64,000 nt of DNA, from contig CAJTYM010000001.1 of the NCBI GenBank assembly GCA_910583835.1, positions 274,011 through 338,010 of the forward strand, given 5' to 3'. Under the pieces are notes generated by a model. That model saw only the letters and a program-made list of their open reading frames with translations. It did no database searches and had not been told where the DNA came from. This DNA comes from an uncultured Lachnospiraceae bacterium. GTDB taxonomy: Bacteria; Bacillota; Clostridia; Lachnospirales; Lachnospiraceae. This document shows positions 33,221-41,680 of this stretch, piece after piece. The position numbers and the translations under genes are program-made. Numbering within the stretch: position 1 is the first letter of the stretch; each line of letters begins with the position of its first letter.

Positions 33221-34208
33221 ATGCTGTTTAATTCCATTGATTTCTTTATATTTTTCCCAATCGTGACCTCAATATATTTTGTAATCCCTAAGAAATTGAG
33301 AAATTTGTGGCTGCTGATTAGCAGTTATTATTTTTATATGAGCTGGAATTCCCAATATGTTATCCTCATTGCGGTTTCAACGGTGATTACGTTTATCAGC
33401 GCGCTTTTGCTGGAGACAGTGTGGATGAGGAATTAGGGATGAACACGTTTAATTGCGGGACATCGTCCCAGCATCTGGATGGCTCTTATATGGTTATCAG
33501 GGAAGCTGCAAGGTATAATGACATCAAGCTAACTGGAACTATTTTTTGGATAAGGAGCTGATTGCTGCGGACTTTAATAAAGTTTCCGGGGATTGGCTTC
33601 ATACGTTGGAGGATATCATTGCTTTTTGTGGTAAGAAGGAGATTGCCCTGACGTTGGTTGCGGCGCCGATGCCTAATTACCTGTTGGCAGGAATTGGCGA
33701 TTACGATGAATATATAGGGATTATTCAGGATATGATAGCGGGTACGGATATTCGCTTTTATGATTTTAATTTGTGTAAAGAAGAATACTTCCCCAACACA
33801 TCTTCTTTGTTTAAAGATAAAGACCATCTGAATTGTTATGGCGCAGAAACATTCAGCCGGCTGTTTGCGGATTTTATCAATGGGAAAATATTGGAAGATG
33901 AATTGTTTTACAGTTCCTATGAGGAAAAGCTGGGTCATCTTTCGCCGACCGTATTTGGGGTGGTGTACCATGATGAGAGCGATGATAAGGGGGAAATGAC
34001 CCGCAAATGCCAAATTGTTTCCACAGGAAATGATAGCCTTGAATATAAAATCACGTTGACGCCGCAGGAAGGGGAGCCGTATCAGTTGCAGGGATTTTCT
34101 GACAATAAGCGTTTTGCTGTTTCGCCGGAGGAACACGGCGTCATCACTATCACATACCGCTGGGGCAATCTGCCGGAGGAAATACAGGAGGTGCAGGTGG
34201 CTTATTAA
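33221..34208 (+). pseudogene. Remnant of an MBOAT acyltransferase gene fused by deletion to an SGNH/DltD-like partner
   Basis: The first 66 codons (from the ATG at 33221, GGTGG upstream) are the start of an MBOAT acyltransferase (FFPIVTSIYFVIPKKLRNLWLL, YYFYMSWNSQYVILIA). Near 33420 the reading jumps to another frame that matches the middle of an SGNH-type protein (ELGMNTFNCGTSSQHLDGSY..REAARYND), then after another break at about 33535 to a third frame (33546-34208) with the C-terminal half, including the DxxH motif (DKDHLNCYGAETFSRLF). Full-length MBOAT proteins have about 470 residues, so most of it and part of the partner are gone. The intact pair would O-acylate a surface glycan. Confidence 0.75.
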
Positions 34209-34215
34209 TGTCATG

Positions 34216-34255
34216 CAGCTTTGCAGAATCGAAGCGTCCGTATTCTGCAAAGCTG
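34216..34255. terminator. Long hairpin between convergent genes
   Basis: CAGCTTTGCAGAAT (34216-34229) pairs perfectly with ATTCTGCAAAGCTG (34242-34255). There is no clear T-run on either side, so it may be a mixed terminator/processing hairpin for the convergent transcripts. Confidence 0.55.
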
Positions 34256-34265
34256 TAAGAACCTA

Positions 34266-35039
34266 TTATGCATTTCCTTGGCAGCCGTGCTTATGTTCGC
34301 CGCACGAATGGCCTTCTCCATGATGGTCATGGTGGCTGCAGCGTACATCCGGGTTGTAGGCAAGATTTCCCGCGAGCAGGGCATTTACTGCCTCATCGGC
34401 ATTGCCTGAGACGCCGCCGTAGAGGCTAATCCCTGCGTCTGCCAGTGCGTTCTGCGCGCCGGCGCCAATTCCGCCGCAAATCAGCGTATCTACCTTTAAG
34501 TCCGAGAGCAGTATGGCAAGGGCGCCATGTCCGCTTCCCTCCGTGCTTACAACCTGCGAATCTGCGACCTTTCCGTCCGCAATTTCGTACACCTTGAACT
34601 GCTCGGTATGACCGAAGTGCTGAAAGATATTTCCATTTTCATATGTTACTGCAATTTTCATAATATCTCGTTCCTTTCTTAGGGCAGTCTGATTATCAGA
34701 CTTGTTATTAATTCTGTTGCACTTTTTGCCGCAGCATTTCCAGGCAGAACCATCGCAAAGCATGTAATTTCCACCGGAAATGCGCAGTGCTTTGCCGCTG
34801 ATAAGGCAGTCTGCAAGTTTCGCCCTTGCCCGCTCGTAGATTTCCGTGACTGTAGTTCGGGAAATCCCCATCTGTCTGGCGCACTGCTCGTGAGTCTTTT
34901 TTTCATAATCAATCAGCCGGATTGTTTCAAATTCGTCTATATGGAGTATTACCAGCCCTGGTTCCCTGATGCCACAAGGGGCAAAGCTATCATATTCAGG
35001 TTCCAGACAAATTCTTCGGCAGCGGCTTGGTCTTGCCAT
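34266..35039 (-). CDS. DUF134-NifX fusion protein with His/Cys-rich tail
   Basis: 257 residues from the ATG at 35039 with a GGAGGTGG site; the frame upstream to 35171 is not needed. Residues 1-100 form a DUF134 domain: MARPSRCRRICLEPEYDSFAP in two pieces, then a sigma-70-like helix-turn-helix (HEQCARQMGISRTTVTEIYERARAKLADCL). From about 127 a NifX/NafY-like domain follows (MKIAVTYENGNIFQHFGHTEQFKVYEI..VDTLICGGIGAGAQNALADAGI) ending in CSHHDHHGEGHSCGEHKHGC, a metal-binding tail. A second ribosome site (AAGGAACG) before the Met at 34661 suggests that the NifX part is also made alone. Probably a regulator of metal-cluster metabolism. Confidence 0.85.
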   Translation of the reverse strand: MARPSRCRRICLEPEYDSFAPCGIREPGLVILHIDEFETIRLIDYEKKTHEQCARQMGISRTTVTEIYERARAKLADCLISGKALRISGGNYMLCDGSAWKCCGKKCNRINNKSDNQTALRKERDIMKIAVTYENGNIFQHFGHTEQFKVYEIADGKVADSQVVSTEGSGHGALAILLSDLKVDTLICGGIGAGAQNALADAGISLYGGVSGNADEAVNALLAGNLAYNPDVRCSHHDHHGEGHSCGEHKHGCQGNA

Positions 35040-35101
35040 GAATCCACCTCCATTTTCGACATATGACGATAATAGTATTATATACGGTGTGAGGACGGAA
35101 G

Positions 35102-35938
35102 TCAAGGTGCGATATCTCTCTGGCATGATGGGCAATATACGCTGCTGCGCCCGCCGATTACCATACGGCATAATAAGTCCCGGCAGTTAGGGCATTGTTC
35201 GCCGTTATGCCCATACACTTGCAGGAATGGCGTGTTGCGGTAGTCTTTGCCCTTGCTTTGCAAATAATCTTCTGGCGTAATGGCATTTTTTTCTATGAAA
35301 TAGGAAAGACGCTTGGGGATGGTATCGGCAAGCGCCACCCATTCATGGTCGCTGAGGCTGTCCGCCCGGCGCCTGGGGTGGATTTTGGCGGTAAACAGGA
35401 TTTCATCAGAATAAATGTTGCCGATACCGGCAATCACATTCTGCTCCAACAGGCATTCTTTGATGGTTTTCTTGCGTTTGCCAAAATGTGCCTGTAAATA
35501 TTCGGCGGTCATGCCGTCGTCAAATGGCTCTAACCCCAGCTTGCCGATGCCGCTGTATGTGTCGTTCTCGTCTTTGTGCAGCAGCCAAAACCTGCCGAAG
35601 CGGCGGGTATCCGCAAAACGCAGTTCGCAGCCATTGCTCAATTTAAAAATAATATGCGTGTGCTTTTCTTCCGGGTATTCGGGCGGCGTGAACAGAAGCC
35701 CGCCGGTCATCCGCAGATGCAGCATAAAATAATCACCGCTTTCCAGCGATACGCCCAAGAATTTTCCCCGGCGTCTCATGCCGGAAATTTTCTGCCCCTG
35801 CAGCAGTGCACAGAATGCTTCCTGTGTAGGGTGTGCGATTACTTCCGGTCGCCTGACCGTGATGTTTACAATCTGCAGTCCCATAATCTGCGGTTCCAAT
35901 ACCCGCTTTATCGTCTCAACTTCCGGCAGTTCCGGCAT
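35102..35938 (-). CDS. mutM: Formamidopyrimidine-DNA glycosylase
   Basis: 278 residues. The start is set at 35938 because the family begins MPELPEVETI, where Pro becomes the catalytic N-terminus after Met removal; the frame continues three codons upstream. Conserved pieces include Glu3 in PELPE, the Lys in the MRRRGKFL loop, KTIKECLLEQNVIAGIGNIYSDEILF (helix-two-turns-helix) and a C-terminal zinc finger (CPNCRDLLC..YCPSCQ). It removes 8-oxoguanine and ring-opened purines. It overlaps the end of the radical SAM gene by 23 bases, so the two are translated in tandem. Confidence 0.95.
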   Translation of the reverse strand: MPELPEVETIKRVLEPQIMGLQIVNITVRRPEVIAHPTQEAFCALLQGQKISGMRRRGKFLGVSLESGDYFMLHLRMTGGLLFTPPEYPEEKHTHIIFKLSNGCELRFADTRRFGRFWLLHKDENDTYSGIGKLGLEPFDDGMTAEYLQAHFGKRKKTIKECLLEQNVIAGIGNIYSDEILFTAKIHPRRRADSLSDHEWVALADTIPKRLSYFIEKNAITPEDYLQSKGKDYRNTPFLQVYGHNGEQCPNCRDLLCRMVIGGRSSVYCPSCQRDIAP

Positions 35939-36878
35939 CGTTTTCACCTATACACTTCGCCGCGGTTGGCGTTGCCAGTTCCTTTGCCCCGGGCATGGTG
36001 TCCTTTCTTGCGGATTTCTTTATCTGTTCATGGTAGAAGTAATTTACGATAATTGGCGGCGCATCGTAATCCCTCTCCATGCTGTCGTCATTGGTCACAT
36101 ATTCCAGTCCCATGGTATTGGCAAATGTTTTCAGGTCCTTGTCCAGCGCCTGCCAGTAACTGCGGTTCTTGTGGTTATAAATTTCTTCGTATAACGGCAG
36201 TAAATCGGGGTATTTTTCCGCTATGTAATCCATGATGACTTTTTTATATCTGCCCCGCAGGTTCAGGTTTTCCAGCCAGATCCAGTTGCAGCAGTCTTTT
36301 GCCCGCCGGATGATTTCTTTGACCTCGGTGATGCCGGGGAAAATCGGCGAGATGAAACATGACGTGCGGATTCCCTCCTTATGAAATGTCTCCATGGCGG
36401 CAAACCGGCGGGCGATGGAAACGGCGCTATCCATATCCTGATGAAATTCTTCATCAAGCGTGTTGACAGACCATGAGATACGGATATTGGGAAAGGTCTT
36501 GATTAATTCCAGGTCGCGCAGCACCAAATCTGATTTGGTGGCGATGCTGATTTTCGCCGTAGTTCCTTTTAGCTGTTCCAACAGCGCCCTTGTGCGCTGG
36601 TAAGTCTCTTCCTGCGGGTTGTATGGGTCGGTCACAGAGCCGATAAAGATTGCTTTGCCGTTATATTTCTCCGGGCGCTTTATCTCATTCCAGTATTTAA
36701 CATCCAAAAATGTTCCCCAGGGTTCCGTATGGTTTGTGAATCGCTTCATGAATTCCGCATAACAGTATTTGCAGGCATGTGTGCAGCCGGTATAGGGGTT
36801 GGCGGAATAGTCGCCGACCGGAAGGTTTGATTTTGTTAAAATGCTTTTGGCTTGGATTTCTTGGATGGAAGGTTTCAT
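35916..36878 (-). CDS. Radical SAM protein, spore-photoproduct-lyase-like family
   Basis: 320 residues with a TTAGGAGAC site. The [4Fe-4S] motif CTHACKYCY (C32, C36, C39) lies near the N-terminus, followed by a TIM-barrel half (IFIGSVTDPYNPQEETYQRTR, ISIATKSDLVLRDLELIK, ISWSVNTLDEEF, RTSCFISPIFPGIT). It belongs to the SPL-family radical SAM proteins of unknown substrate (Rv2578c-like); it is not a true spore photoproduct lyase by motif layout. It is co-transcribed with mutM, hinting at a link with DNA or nucleotide repair. The long inverted repeat at 36891-36953 lies in its leader. Confidence 0.88.
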   Translation of the reverse strand: MKPSIQEIQAKSILTKSNLPVGDYSANPYTGCTHACKYCYAEFMKRFTNHTEPWGTFLDVKYWNEIKRPEKYNGKAIFIGSVTDPYNPQEETYQRTRALLEQLKGTTAKISIATKSDLVLRDLELIKTFPNIRISWSVNTLDEEFHQDMDSAVSIARRFAAMETFHKEGIRTSCFISPIFPGITEVKEIIRRAKDCCNWIWLENLNLRGRYKKVIMDYIAEKYPDLLPLYEEIYNHKNRSYWQALDKDLKTFANTMGLEYVTNDDSMERDYDAPPIIVNYFYHEQIKKSARKDTMPGAKELATPTAAKCIGENDAGTAGS

Positions 36879-36890
36879 TTCGTCTCCTAA

Positions 36891-36953
36891 TTTTATCTTA
36901 TAGGAAAGACCTTGTCACGCTATAGCATGAAAGTGTCTTCCTATAAGATAAAA
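36891..36953. repeat. Long inverted repeat just upstream of the radical SAM gene
   Basis: TTTTATCTTATAGGAA (36891-36906) and TTCCTATAAGATAAAA (36938-36953) are a perfect 16-base inverted repeat with an inner AGAC/GTCT pair. On the minus strand it directly precedes the ribosome site of the 36878 gene, so it would fold in the leader or bind a dimeric regulator. Confidence 0.8.
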
Positions 36954-36968
36954 ATAATTATGCGCACT

Positions 36969-37086
36969 CGCACAAGAGGAAAATATTGCTTCGCAATTGT
37001 GCTCGGCGCAGCAAAGTGTGCAAGCCATCTCCGTTTAGCGCGCCCCCATGAATGGGGTAAGGGGGTTGAAGTGGGCTTGCCCACTT
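36969..37086 (+). repeat. Structured repeat with AGAGGAA bulge, third copy, and neighbouring hairpins
   Basis: GCACA (36970-36974) pairs with TGTGC (36998-37002), and ATTGC/GCAAT forms a flush inner stem with a TTC loop; the 10-base bulge AGAGGAAAAT sits on the 5' side only. That is the architecture of the two copies between atpG and atpD. A further hairpin AAGTGGGC/GCCCACTT lies at 37069-37086. The remaining sequence to 37297 is AT-rich and must hold the promoter of the next gene, but I could not fix it. Confidence 0.65.
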
Positions 37087-37297
37087 TGTTCTATTTTCGT
37101 TATCATAGCATGTGTCGACATAATTTGCAAATTTAGCTTAAAAATTATTTGTTTTGTGTGACGTTTGGTAAAAAACTGCGACTAATACTATAGATGGCCA
37201 TCTTTTCTATTTTAACAAAAATATTATGCTTACTCTGCGGGCAGAGAATGCCACAATGTGGCAGTCCGCGGTGCAGCTTAGTCAGGAGATGATAAGT

Positions 37298-37990
37298 ATG
37301 AGGAATAAAGTGAAAATAGGTGTTTTGGCAGCAATAGCTGTTTTGGCAATGGGGACAGCCGTCTCTTATTCATATGCTGATGCGAACGCCACAGAGGTTT
37401 TGGATGAAGTTTTGGATGGAGAAGAGGAGGTTATGCAGGCAGAAGATATGCCCCAGGATAATCCTGCTGGAAATGTAAAGAAACATACAGAAATTGTTTC
37501 CCCTGGTGATGGGAAAAACATTGCGCAGGGCAAGGGAGACGTTTCCGTGGACGTTCCCAGAAGCCTTATCCCTGCCGATGCCGAGGAGGGCGGGAAGCAG
37601 TATAAAGTTCTAAAGAACAGCCTTTTCTATGATTTTGATAATCTGAGTGTAAAAAAGATTGTCACGAAAGTAAAAGGCGATGGGAATTTTATGGCGGAAG
37701 ATTTGGGTACCTGGCTAAAGAAGCGGGATGTCTACCGCATTTCCGTGGTAGAAGATAATGGAGAAGACAAGAAACTGTATTATGAAAGCGTACCGGAAAA
37801 CCAGACAAAGGATGAATATTTTTCCGCAAAAGACAGGGAAAGCCTTTATTTCGACTGGCTGGTTAATGAAGGGGAGGTAATCACTGCTACTGAGTCTTGT
37901 TTTGAAGAGGTTCTTATGGTGGAGCCGGACGGAAGTTTTTATACAATCTATTCGTCAGGCTGGGGAACAGAGGACGAATGGCAAGAATAG
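37298..37990 (+). CDS. Secreted protein of unknown function
   Basis: 230 residues from the ATG at 37298 (AGGAG upstream), following a longer frame that lacks a site. A signal peptide (MRNKVKIGVLAAIAVLAMGT, cleavage near SYA) leads to an acidic region and a mixed alpha/beta domain (KQYKVLKNSLFYDFDNLSVKKIV; CFEEVLMVEPDGSFYTIYSSG). I recognise no family. It lies 171 bases upstream of the ECF sigma gene on the same strand, so it may be part of the same signalling unit, for example a target or a ligand-sensing partner. Confidence 0.7.
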   Translation: MRNKVKIGVLAAIAVLAMGTAVSYSYADANATEVLDEVLDGEEEVMQAEDMPQDNPAGNVKKHTEIVSPGDGKNIAQGKGDVSVDVPRSLIPADAEEGGKQYKVLKNSLFYDFDNLSVKKIVTKVKGDGNFMAEDLGTWLKKRDVYRISVVEDNGEDKKLYYESVPENQTKDEYFSAKDRESLYFDWLVNEGEVITATESCFEEVLMVEPDGSFYTIYSSGWGTEDEWQE

Positions 37991-38161
37991 GAAATACAGG
38001 AGGTATATGAAGAGGAATTAGGACAGGGGCTGCTGCTGTTTTTGCAACAGTCCCTTTTCTGTGGAATGGAAATAAAATTCTTGCCGGAATCAGCGTTACT
38101 TTTTCCCTGCATTATGTATTATATATAGTAGATACAAAAACATTAGCAAAAGAGGAGCGCT

Positions 38162-38698
38162 ATGAGAAAAAACGAAGAACAGTATTTTAATCAGCTCTAT
38201 ACAGAATCATATCCTTTGCTCAAAAGATATGTTTTTTGCAAAGCAGCTCAGAATGAAGCGGAAGATATTTTGCAGGAAACGTATTATCATGCATATCAGA
38301 ATATCCATATATTGATAAAACATCCGAACCCAATGGGCTGGCTGATGCTAACCTGCAAAAATATCATATATAAGCATTTGCAAAAAAACAGGAAACATTC
38401 AGAATATGTGGTTGTGGGGGATTGTGAAGATATTCTGCAGAACGTGCCGACCATGGACAATTATGATTCTATATATCTGGAGGAATTGAAAAACATTTTG
38501 TCTGATGATGAATATTTCCTGTTGGTAAAAAAGTATGTGGAAGGATATTCTGTGGAAGAATTGGCGAAGCAGCTCAATATCACGGATGGGGCATGTAAGA
38601 TGAGGTTAAAGAGGGCTAAAAAAGCGGCTCGCAGGAAGATTGGCCGATTCATGTTGCTGCTGCTTTTTACTTTTGTTGAGATAGGAGGGATGGGATAA
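38162..38698 (+). CDS. ECF-type RNA polymerase sigma factor
   Basis: 178 residues. Region 2 (YFNQLYTESYPLLKRYVFCKAAQ..AEDILQETYYHAYQNI) and region 4 (YLEELKNILSDDEYFLLVKKYVEGYSVEELAKQLNITDGACKMRLKRAKKAARRKI) are both complete. A hydrophobic C-terminal end (FMLLLLFTFVEIGGMG) is unusual for a cytoplasmic sigma factor and may dock it at the membrane. The stop overlaps the start of the anti-sigma-like gene, so the two are translationally coupled. Confidence 0.92.
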   Translation: MRKNEEQYFNQLYTESYPLLKRYVFCKAAQNEAEDILQETYYHAYQNIHILIKHPNPMGWLMLTCKNIIYKHLQKNRKHSEYVVVGDCEDILQNVPTMDNYDSIYLEELKNILSDDEYFLLVKKYVEGYSVEELAKQLNITDGACKMRLKRAKKAARRKIGRFMLLLLFTFVEIGGMG

Positions 38699-39603
38699 TG
38701 GCAGAATCTATAAAAAATGATGTTGATAAATTAAGGAGACATCTCGCAATGTTGCTTGATGAGGAGACCAGCCGTACGGCAGAGGATATGGATGTGCGGA
38801 AAGTAAGCCGAATCCTTGAGCTGGCTGAAATGTGCGGCAATGGTACGGATATAAATGATATAGGAGAATTTGCGCAACGTTTTAACCGCAGATACCAGAC
38901 TTCTCTCAGACCGCTGCGCACGCAAAAACATCGTGTTGCTTTAAGTCTGGCAAGGATGGCGGCGTGTTTTGCACTGTTTGCCTTTTTGTTCTTCGCAGCA
39001 GAATTTATTGCGGTAAATGCTTTTGGTTTTTCGGTTGTGCAGACCATCTGCAATTGGGGTGATTCCATACAAAAATATGTGGACAAGGTTGGTGGGGCTG
39101 ACGAAGCGATAGAAAAAAGCCTGAAACCGGCAGCAGATGGCAGGATTGTCCTTCCGCAGGCGGAGATTGATATGGCAACTGACTTTTACCTTATATCGGG
39201 ATATAGGGAAAAGGAGGCAAAAGAGCTTGCGCTTCAGTATGTAAAGGAGGTTAATGCCCTATATCAGGAAGCGATTGCAAATGGCTATACGGCGTCTGAC
39301 CAGGAGGTTGAGGAGTTTTTAAAGGTGCAGAAACGGCAATACGAACAGGCGGAAAATAAAGAAGAGGTTTATGCTTTTATGGACAGGTTTGAAAGTGAGC
39401 AGTCATATTGGGAGTTTCAGTCTGAGGTTTATAAGAAGGATTTGCCAATCCAGAAATATAATGCAGCCAGGGAACGTGAATTTATGGAGAAACAGATAGC
39501 GGGCGGCACCGCAGACGGTTTGGAATTTCAGGATAAATGGGAGCATGAGTTCCAAAGACAGAAGGCGGAGGCAGTAGAAAAGTATGAGTTTGTAGTGGAG
39601 TGA
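38698..39603 (+). CDS. Probable anti-sigma factor, single-pass membrane protein
   Basis: 301 residues. An acidic cytoplasmic N-terminal part of about 80 residues, one membrane segment (RMAACFALFAFLFFAAEFIAV, about 88-108), then a helical outside domain of about 190 residues rich in Glu, Lys and Gln (EKEAKELALQYVKEVNALYQEA). Its start overlaps the sigma factor stop. The position and topology are those of ECF anti-sigma factors, though no ZAS zinc motif is visible. No sequence family is recognised. Confidence 0.75.
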   Translation: MAESIKNDVDKLRRHLAMLLDEETSRTAEDMDVRKVSRILELAEMCGNGTDINDIGEFAQRFNRRYQTSLRPLRTQKHRVALSLARMAACFALFAFLFFAAEFIAVNAFGFSVVQTICNWGDSIQKYVDKVGGADEAIEKSLKPAADGRIVLPQAEIDMATDFYLISGYREKEAKELALQYVKEVNALYQEAIANGYTASDQEVEEFLKVQKRQYEQAENKEEVYAFMDRFESEQSYWEFQSEVYKKDLPIQKYNAAREREFMEKQIAGGTADGLEFQDKWEHEFQRQKAEAVEKYEFVVE

Positions 39604-39806
39604 TAGATTGCCGCTGTTGAATGAAAGCAGATATTGATAAATGAGAAAAAAATTGAGTTATCATATTTCAGGGAAAAATAGGGCTGGCATGGCAAATTAA
39701 TAAAAAATTCATGAAAAATCCACGATATAACAACTTATGGCAGCGTACAGTTTGCTATGATAAAGAAAAGCCTTGCAGATTGGGCGGGAAGAGGAGGAAA
39801 TACAGG

Positions 39807-40196
39807 ATGGCATATATTAGGAAAGTCAAGAAAAAGGATATAGCAGCCCTTGTTTACATCGTTTCGCTGCTGCCAATGCTTCTGCCATGGTGTTATTTTG
39901 ATGAGGGAATAGATGGCATAAAATACGGAATAGATATTGTCAACCAGAAAGTGTTTATCGTGCTGGCTGTCGCTACGTTTTTCAGCCTTTTATTTGCGGA
40001 AAGCCCGAAAGCGAAATGTCTGGCAAAAATATTTTTGCTGCTGCATGTTGCGCTCTATCTGTTTTGCGCGTTATTCTGGTATGTGCCATTGCTGACAGAT
40101 TTTAATTTGCTGCTGTCATTGGAAGCGGCGCATTCCGGGGTTTATCTTTCTGTGCTGAGTATCGGTCTGGTGTATCTGTTTTACCGCAAAGACTGA
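39807..40196 (+). CDS. Four-segment membrane protein of unknown function
   Basis: 129 residues from the ATG at 39807 (AGGAGG nine bases upstream); the frame continues up to 39711 without a site. Segments at about 13-30, 46-63, 75-95 and 105-123, with a basic N-terminus (MAYIRKVKKKD). The last segment ends YRKD. I see no enzyme motif and no link to the neighbouring ECF pair beyond proximity. Confidence 0.6.
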   Translation: MAYIRKVKKKDIAALVYIVSLLPMLLPWCYFDEGIDGIKYGIDIVNQKVFIVLAVATFFSLLFAESPKAKCLAKIFLLLHVALYLFCALFWYVPLLTDFNLLLSLEAAHSGVYLSVLSIGLVYLFYRKD

Positions 40197-40397
40197 AAAT
40201 GCCTGCATTGGATTTTTCCTTTCTGTTTTCCCGATTGCACAAGCCCGGAATACTCAGCGTAGCCTGCTGCGCCTCCGTCTCTGAACATGCACACTCGAAA
40301 AAATATCCTCGGAAATTTGCACAGGAACTTTAAGTACGGAGTACTAGTTTTTCACCTGTTATCATATTTTATTTATAAAGATAGACAGGTGGAGATT

Positions 40398-41126
40398 ATG
40401 AAAAAAAGGATAGAAGTAATTATGGCAGTGCTGCTGCTTCTGGGCGCATGTCTGTTTGCGAGGGAGGGGGCTTATATGGTAGACAGCCTGAAAGCCCAGA
40501 AAGGAGAAGTGTGTATTGTGATAGATGCCGGGCATGGCGGAGACGATCCTGGCAAAATAGGCATCAACAATGTCAAGGAGAAAGAAGTAAACCTGAAAAT
40601 TGCCAAGGAATTGGAAAGGCTGCTCAAACAAGAGGGCATCAAAGTTGTCATGACCCGCACGGATGACGGCGGACTGTACCAGCAATCCTCCAACAATAAG
40701 AAAGTGGAGGATATGCGCAAACGCTGTGAAATCATCACCAAGGCAGATCCGGTATTCACGGTGAGCATTCACCAGAACAGCTACCCGGACGAATCGGTAA
40801 AAGGGGCACAGGTCTTTTATTATGGACAGTCCCAGGAAGGGAAGAAACTGGCAGAGGCGCTGCAGCAATCACTGGTTGAACAGCTGGACCCATCGAATCA
40901 CCGGCAGGCAAAGGCAAATGAAAGTTATTATCTTTTGAAAAAAACGCCGTCACCGACCGTAATCGTAGAGTGTGGATTTCTGAGCAATTCAGAGGAAGCA
41001 AACCTTCTGAAAACCGAAGAATACCAGAAGAAAGTTGCCGAGGCGGTAAAGTGCGGCATTCTAAAATGCCTGAATATGGACGGGACCGGTAACAAATCAC
41101 AGGAAAATACAAAAAAGCAATTATAA
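40398..41126 (+). CDS. cwlD: N-acetylmuramoyl-L-alanine amidase, CwlD-like
   Basis: 242 residues from the ATG at 40398 (GGTGGAG upstream). One N-terminal membrane/signal segment (IMAVLLLLGACLFA), then an amidase_3 domain: zinc ligands in VIDAGHGGDDPG (His), the Glu in NVKEKEVNLKIAKELE, FTVSIHQNSYPD (His) and the catalytic Glu in TVIVECGFLSNSEE. CwlD cuts the peptide side chains from muramic acid and is needed to make muramic-lactam in the spore cortex, which would fit a spore-former. Its symbol is given from domain and size; another amidase_3 is possible. Confidence 0.88.
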   Translation: MKKRIEVIMAVLLLLGACLFAREGAYMVDSLKAQKGEVCIVIDAGHGGDDPGKIGINNVKEKEVNLKIAKELERLLKQEGIKVVMTRTDDGGLYQQSSNNKKVEDMRKRCEIITKADPVFTVSIHQNSYPDESVKGAQVFYYGQSQEGKKLAEALQQSLVEQLDPSNHRQAKANESYYLLKKTPSPTVIVECGFLSNSEEANLLKTEEYQKKVAEAVKCGILKCLNMDGTGNKSQENTKKQL

Positions 41127-41239
41127 TTATATTGGAATGTGGCACAGCAGAGCATACGCTACCATATGTAGTAGTTGTCAAGATTTGGCAATTTGTTATA
41201 TAATGTACATAAGCTACGAGCAGTGCCAAGTCCGAGGAA

Positions 41240-41285
41240 AAAGTGCCTGTGGCGTGCTAGCACGGCGGCAGGTGCTTTTTTTGAG
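41240..41285 (+). terminator. Terminator-like hairpin before the tandem repeats
   Basis: AAGTGCCTG..GCGTGC (from 41240) pairs imperfectly, with G-U pairs, with GCACGGCGGCAGGTGCTT, followed by TTTTTTG. Its 3' arm is also the beginning of repeat copy 1. Confidence 0.65.
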
Positions 41286-41599
41286 GAGTTGATAGGGCGA
41301 CAGCCCGATAGAGAAAGAGCGAAGCTCTTGAGCGGGCACTGCGAGAAAAGCGGGAGAGGCGACAGCCCGATAGCGAAAGAGCGAAGCTCTTGAGCGGGCA
41401 CTGCGAGAAAGTGAAGAGCCAAGAGAACTAAGAAGGCAGAGAGAGTGCTAGCACGGCGGCAGGTGCTTTTTTTGAGGAGTTGATAGGGCGACAGCCCGAT
41501 AGAGAAAGAGCGAAGCTCTTGAGCGGGCACTGCGAGAAAAGCGGGAGAGGCGACAGCCCGATAGAGAAAGAGCGAAGCTCTTGAGCGGGCACTGCGAGT
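41254..41599 (+). repeat. Two tandem 155-base repeats with internal palindromic sub-repeats
   Basis: Copy 1 (41254-41408) and copy 2 (41445-41599) begin GTGCTAGCACGGCGGCAGG and are nearly identical. Each holds two sub-repeats 62 bases apart (CGACAGCCCGATAG.. then AAGAGCGAAGCTCTT then GAGCGGGCACTGCGAG). The AAGAGC/GCTCTT stem with a GAA loop is nested in a GCCCG/CGGGC outer stem, so four equal hairpins can form. One hairpin has C in place of A next to the stem. The 36 bases between copies are unrelated. No protein is likely; long frames on the minus strand here are produced by the repeat. Confidence 0.9.
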
Positions 41600-41680
41600 A
41601 AGGTATCGCTTTGCATTTGCCATGCTCCTATGCTACGCATTTGCCTTCCCCATAAAAATTTTAATGAAAAGGCCGCAAGT

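Noticed and set aside
41254..41599. Tandem repeats as a CRISPR array
   Set aside because: Only two long units with palindromic sub-repeats; the parts between repeats are themselves repeated, so there are no unique spacers.
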